This document shows, piece after piece, positions 60,306-64,000 of a stretch of DNA of 64,000 nt (position 1 is the first letter of the stretch; every line of letters begins with the position of its first letter). Source of the stretch: JAWXBM01 sp964470455 (GTDB taxonomy: Bacteria > Pseudomonadota > Gammaproteobacteria > Xanthomonadales > SZUA-36); contig CAYYCX010000006.1 of assembly GCA_964470455.1 (NCBI GenBank), positions 1-64,000 of the forward strand. The letters are read 5' to 3'. The position numbers were made by a program, and so were the translations under genes. The notes under the pieces were generated by a model that did no database searches, was not told the DNA's origin, and saw only the letters and a list, made by a program, of their open reading frames with translations.

Positions 60306-61955
60306 TCACCTTGCCGCTGCCACTTCGCGGCGTGCCAGTTCCTGGTATTGCGAATACCTCTTGCGGTAGATTTCAGAATGGCCCGCATGGGGGGTGATGG
60401 TGCGGGTTTCCCGGCTTTCCAGCATGGCGCGTTGCGCCGCTTCCACGTTTGGATGAAGCCCGGCAGCCACGGCGGCAAACACCGCGGCCCCCAGTGCGGA
60501 CGGATGCGCAACATCCGGCACCTTGATGGGGATTTCCAGTACGTCCGCCAGCACCTGCACCACGAACTCCGAGGCATTGGCCACCCCGCCTACCGCGATG
60601 ACCTCATCAATGGCCAGTTCATTCGCTCGAAAATGTTCAACGATGCTGCGCGAACCAAACGCCACGCTTTCAACCAGCGCGCGGTAGATACGCGGCGCAT
60701 CGCTGCCCAGGGTGAGCCCGCTGATGGCGGCCTTCACCGACTGGTCGGGGTTCGGCGAGCGCCGCCCGTTGAACCAGTCCAGCGCGAGTTCAGCCTGGCC
60801 CGGTGGCAGCATTGCCGCCGCCTCACCCAGCCTGTCCAGCACTTGCCTGAGGCCGGCAGGAGCGTTGCTTTCCGCGCCAGGCCACAGCAGCAGCTTGCCG
60901 AACCAGGCCAGGACATCGCCGAATGCTGCCTGGCCTGCTTCCAGGCCCACATAGCCGGGAATGATGGAGCCATCCACCTGCCCGCTGATGCCGCCAACCA
61001 GGCGGTCGCCCAGGCTGTCGGGATGAGCCAGCAGCATGTCACAGGTCGAGGTACCCATCACCCGCACCAGGCTGCCCGGCCGGATGCCGGCACCTACCGC
61101 GGCCGCGTGCGCGTCGAGCAGGCCAACCGCCACCGGAATGCCTTCGGGCCACCCCAGGTTTTCCGCCCATTCGCGGCACAGTTGGCCGGCGACCACATTG
61201 GAACTCCAGGTCTCGCCGTTCATGCGCTGGCGCATCGGCGCCAGCCGCGGATCCAGCGAATGGAGAAAATCAGCCGGCGGCAATCCGCCGTGGTGTTCGC
61301 TCCACATGGCCTTGTGGCCGGCGGCGCAGCGGCTGCGGACCAGCGACTCAGGTGCGGCAGCACCTGTCAGCACACCGGTGATCCAGTCACAGTGCTCCAC
61401 CCAGGCGTGGGCAGCAGCGGCCACTTTTGAGTTGCACCGAGTGGCGCTGAGCAGCTTGGCCCAGAACCACTCGGAGGAATAGGCGCCACCCGACCAGGCG
61501 GTGGGGTCCGGGCCTTTGCCGGATTCAGCCCATTCGCGGGCAGCCGCGGTGATCTCGTCGGCCTCGGCGATGGCGGTGTGGTCCTTCCACAGGAAGAACA
61601 TCGCGTCCGGGTCGTCGGCAAATTCGTCCAGCAGGGCCAGGGGCTGCCCCAGCTGGCTCACCGGCGCCGGCGTGGAGCCGGTGGTGTCCACGCATACGGC
61701 ACGCACCCGGGCGCCCGGGCAAGCGTGCATGGCCTGGCTTACCGCCTGCTGCAGGGCCTCGAGGTAATCGAGCGGATGTTGCCGGTAACGGTTCCCGGCT
61801 GCATTGCTGAATTCACCGCGCGACCAGCGCGGGTAATCCGCCACTGCCGCCGCCAAGGTTTGGCCATCGCGCGCATCCACCAGCAGGCAGCGCACGGAGT
61901 CGGTGCCGAAATCCAGGCCGGCCACGCAGGTCGTGTGAGCAGGTGTGGTCGCCAT
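60306..61955 (-). CDS. FGGY-family carbohydrate kinase, ribulokinase-like
   Basis: 549 aa. The N-terminal ATP-binding fold begins VAGLDFGTDSVRCLLVDARD; AVCVDTTGSTPAPVS and the long FLWKDHTAIAEADEI insert are typical of ribulokinase (AraB) and its relatives. GIPVAVGLLDAHAAAVGAGI and VMGTSTCDMLLAHP form the second ATPase part. It should phosphorylate L-ribulose or a related ketose. It follows a fucose/arabinose isomerase-like gene by 42 bases, which fits an isomerase-kinase pathway. Confidence 0.88.
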   Translation of the reverse strand: MATTPAHTTCVAGLDFGTDSVRCLLVDARDGQTLAAAVADYPRWSRGEFSNAAGNRYRQHPLDYLEALQQAVSQAMHACPGARVRAVCVDTTGSTPAPVSQLGQPLALLDEFADDPDAMFFLWKDHTAIAEADEITAAAREWAESGKGPDPTAWSGGAYSSEWFWAKLLSATRCNSKVAAAAHAWVEHCDWITGVLTGAAAPESLVRSRCAAGHKAMWSEHHGGLPPADFLHSLDPRLAPMRQRMNGETWSSNVVAGQLCREWAENLGWPEGIPVAVGLLDAHAAAVGAGIRPGSLVRVMGTSTCDMLLAHPDSLGDRLVGGISGQVDGSIIPGYVGLEAGQAAFGDVLAWFGKLLLWPGAESNAPAGLRQVLDRLGEAAAMLPPGQAELALDWFNGRRSPNPDQSVKAAISGLTLGSDAPRIYRALVESVAFGSRSIVEHFRANELAIDEVIAVGGVANASEFVVQVLADVLEIPIKVPDVAHPSALGAAVFAAVAAGLHPNVEAAQRAMLESRETRTITPHAGHSEIYRKRYSQYQELARREVAAAR

Positions 61956-61997
61956 CTTTGCGGTCGCTTCGCCCTGTACCAGGCGCTAAACCGGGCG

Positions 61998-63557
61998 CTA
62001 AACCAGCCGCTCAGCCAGCCGCTCAGCCAGCCGCGGCGCGCCGGGCTCGCCCAGCACGCGTACTTTGAAGCCGAGCTCGCGGCTCAGCGCCAGCATCTCC
62101 TCGAACACATCGCCATAGGCCACGGCCACATGGTTGCTCTGGTAATGCGCCATCAGGGTTTCCTGGCTGATGCCAAGGTCGGCCATCATGATGGGCCACT
62201 GCGGCGTGGTGCCCTGCCAGTAATGGTTCAGGCGTTCCTGCGGCAGTTCCACCACTTCGCCGCGTCCCAGATCCATCCACAGCTCCCCGTGGCTCAGCCA
62301 GGTGCGCGCCCAGGTGATTTCACCGGGCAGGCTGACACCGGCAAACGTGCCGCCGGGAATGGGAAAGTACATCGATGGCTGGCGCCAGGAATGCACCCCC
62401 TTGAGCGTGTCGGGATCGTGGTTGAAGGCGTAGGCGCCGCAGCTGCCGGAGTTCAGCAGCACCCACAGGTAACGGCCGTCTTCTTCTCCGCCCCAACGCA
62501 CGTCATGGAACATCACGGCCTCATGCAGGCCTTTCTTCCGCAGCACCCGCTTCATCAGTTCCATGGGTATGACGTTGCCCTGGTCGGCCTCGGTGGAGGT
62601 GATGAAGGGCGAGCCGTTCGATTCCGGCCGGCAGGCGGAGTTCAGCAGGCCTTCGCAGAAATCACTGGGGGTTGTAACCGGGATCAGTCCCAGCTGGTAC
62701 TGCCAGCCCAGGCAATCGGCCTTGAATTCGTCGATCAGGTCCAGGGCGGCGAGGTACAGGCGCAGCTGCTGGCGCGTGGCGTCAACGGTGAAGTCCTCCG
62801 CGCCGGGCTCGCCCCAGTGGAAGGTTACACCGCGGTCCTGCACAAACTTCAGGGCGTCCTCAACCCGCTTCGCGTCGATGTCCTTCATGCGCACTGGCAG
62901 CCAGGCCTGGTCCACCTTGTGTTCGGTGAACCCGTGCTTCACCAGTTCGCGATGGCCGAAGTAGCCGTTCACCATGCCCATGGAAGTGTCACCGAACATC
63001 AGCACCAGGATACGCCGCTGGCGAATTTCACGCGCCACTTCCAGGGCCAGCTGGTGAGCCCGTGCCGAGACCGGCGCGGAGTAGCTTATCTGTTCGCCTG
63101 GGTATTCAATTCGCCCGGAAGAACACCATTCATCCAGCCGCTCCATGAACAGCGGATCGTCGCTCCAGTTGGGTGATTCAGTCCACGCGCGCGAGGCATG
63201 GCGGTCAACGCTTTCAAGGCAGGCGCCAGTGTTCAACAGGCCAACCAGTCCGGGAAAGGTGCCGTCGAAGTTGGAGGCCAGCAGCAGGGGATTGTCCTTG
63301 CCCACCACGCCATCCACCGTATGCGGCCCGTACACCCAGTGCACGAACAGGCCGATCATGGGATCGTCGATGGGACCCAGCTTCTCGATGGACTCATGCG
63401 GTCTGGTCAGAAAACCTTCCACCAGCCAGGGTTCACGGCCCAGCCGCTTGAGCGCGGCGCTCATCTGCGCCGTGGCTTCCTGTGCCAGCGGCAGCGCCAG
63501 CTCATTGGGTTTCCGCCGGTAGTCTCCGGGCCAGAACAGGGCGACTTTCTTGCTCAC
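61998..63557 (-). CDS. L-fucose/L-arabinose isomerase-family protein
   Basis: 519 aa. It opens with KKVALFWPGDYRRKPNELAL and contains the large N-domain (GVVGKDNPLLLASNFDGTFP), the Mn-site region of fucose isomerase relatives (Glu/Asp in RILVLMFGDTSMGMVNGYFG, PFITSTEADQGNVIPMELMK) and a C-terminal barrel (SLPGEITWARTWLSHGELWM). It is unlike classic AraA and is nearer the fucose isomerase-like group. Pairing with a ribulokinase suggests aldose to ketose conversion of L-arabinose or a deoxysugar. Substrate unproven. Confidence 0.8.
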   Translation of the reverse strand: MSKKVALFWPGDYRRKPNELALPLAQEATAQMSAALKRLGREPWLVEGFLTRPHESIEKLGPIDDPMIGLFVHWVYGPHTVDGVVGKDNPLLLASNFDGTFPGLVGLLNTGACLESVDRHASRAWTESPNWSDDPLFMERLDEWCSSGRIEYPGEQISYSAPVSARAHQLALEVAREIRQRRILVLMFGDTSMGMVNGYFGHRELVKHGFTEHKVDQAWLPVRMKDIDAKRVEDALKFVQDRGVTFHWGEPGAEDFTVDATRQQLRLYLAALDLIDEFKADCLGWQYQLGLIPVTTPSDFCEGLLNSACRPESNGSPFITSTEADQGNVIPMELMKRVLRKKGLHEAVMFHDVRWGGEEDGRYLWVLLNSGSCGAYAFNHDPDTLKGVHSWRQPSMYFPIPGGTFAGVSLPGEITWARTWLSHGELWMDLGRGEVVELPQERLNHYWQGTTPQWPIMMADLGISQETLMAHYQSNHVAVAYGDVFEEMLALSRELGFKVRVLGEPGAPRLAERLAERLV

Positions 63558-63667
63558 GATACGCTCCGGTCAATACAGGATGGATGAATCACTGCGGGTG
63601 AAACGCGGTGATGTTGAGGGGGCAATGGAATCCGGGCAGGGCATGAACTGCCCGATTCGCCGGGCCT

Positions 63668-64000
63668 TCATTCGCCAGGATCATCGACGGCAAGCGCAAA
63701 ATAGTCATAGGCCGTGCGCGCCATCTCGGCGATGACTCGCTCATGGTCGCTGCCGTTGCCCACAGCGTTCTTGATGTAGACCGTCATGACCAGGTGACCT
63801 TTGCCATTCGGCAGGCTGATGACCCCGGTGTCGTTGAAGGTTCCCGCGATCGTACCGGTCTTGTGGGCCACCGGCGTTCCGGCGGGCAGCAGGCCCTTGA
63901 TACGTGCGCTGCCCGTGTTGCAGCGCAACATGATGTCCTGCAGAACCTGTGTGCTGGCGGCGGACAGCAACTCGCCCTTCCACAGCCGCACCAGCAGCGC
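63668..64000 (-). CDS. Class A beta-lactamase, 3' end, partial
   Basis: The last 110 codons of a gene that runs off the right edge. The KTG triad appears in AHKTGTIAGTFNDTGVISLP; LLSAASTQVLQDIMLRCNTG and DHERVIAEMARTAYDYF are typical class A C-terminal helices. The catalytic Ser and SDN/Omega-loop motifs lie outside the window, so activity cannot be judged. A serine hydrolase or penicillin-binding relative of the same fold is the alternative. Confidence 0.75.
   Translation of the reverse strand, partial: ALLVRLWKGELLSAASTQVLQDIMLRCNTGSARIKGLLPAGTPVAHKTGTIAGTFNDTGVISLPNGKGHLVMTVYIKNAVGNGSDHERVIAEMARTAYDYFALAVDDPGE

Noticed and set aside
61578..63176. A 532-codon plus-strand frame over the kinase and isomerase genes
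   Set aside because: It is a GC-rich shadow of two recognisable enzymes.

Overview
The window looks like a scaffold from an aerobic gammaproteobacterium, probably free-living or marine. The evidence is two TonB-dependent receptors, a tripartite tricarboxylate transporter, a FecI/FecR-type regulatory pair, lipid A phosphoethanolamine and PMT-type glycosyl transferases, an LptG-like permease, IS91 and ISL3 elements, REP-like repeats and many toxin-antitoxin genes. This assignment is inference; there is no rRNA, tRNA or phylogenetic marker to confirm it. A run of exactly 100 N at 16099-16198 shows that two contigs were joined here, so the join between the left part (1-16 kb) and the rest is not secure.

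Left part. Positions 1-6.9 kb (minus) hold the start of an S9-type peptidase gene and an operon-like set: TonB-dependent receptor, two tandem paralogous secreted YtcJ-type amidohydrolases and a small secreted protein. Positions 7.3-9.5 kb hold a porin and a cytochrome b561. Diverging from them is a tripartite tricarboxylate transporter operon (10.2-14.7 kb). Its last gene is unusual: a TctC-like periplasmic binding domain, one membrane helix and a cytoplasmic LuxR-type HTH in one protein. glmU follows, with a frameshift and its 3' end cut off by an IS91-type element that runs into the assembly gap.

Middle part. After the gap comes a broken outer membrane efflux lipoprotein gene fused to an IS91 transposase fragment. 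Next is an ECF sigma/FecR/STN-TonB receptor set, followed by a gtrA-gtrB-GT39-lptG envelope operon. A very similar promoter-like motif lies upstream of both the sigma gene and gtrA, which suggests one regulon. A PAP2-phosphatase/eptA pair converges on this block. Positions 28.7-31.2 kb are a mobile-DNA graveyard: an ISL3 5' relic, the 3' relic of an acyl-CoA synthetase and a full IS91-family transposase gene.

Right part. Positions 31.3-40.4 kb carry a DUF808 protein and a tightly overlapping set of flavoproteins, OsmC, MaoC and DUF4242-like proteins with a large BTAD/SARP-AAA regulator. Positions 40.5-44.7 kb are a toxin-antitoxin island: PIN/AbrB, HigBA, PIN/RHH, an HTH pseudogene and duplicated relics. 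It has recognisable sigma70 promoters with overlapping palindromes and is bordered by imperfect inverted repeats, and a 231-bp element with perfect 14-bp inverted repeats lies next to it. Positions 44.7-58.4 kb are a GC-rich catabolic region (nitronate monooxygenase, DUF1295, tandem HxlR regulator, tannase/feruloyl esterase, SDR, FAD oxidoreductase, molybdopterin oxidoreductase, NTF2-like and VOC proteins, MFS transporter). The end holds a secreted collagen-like protein with a Hint domain, a sugar kinase/isomerase pair and the 3' end of a class A beta-lactamase gene.
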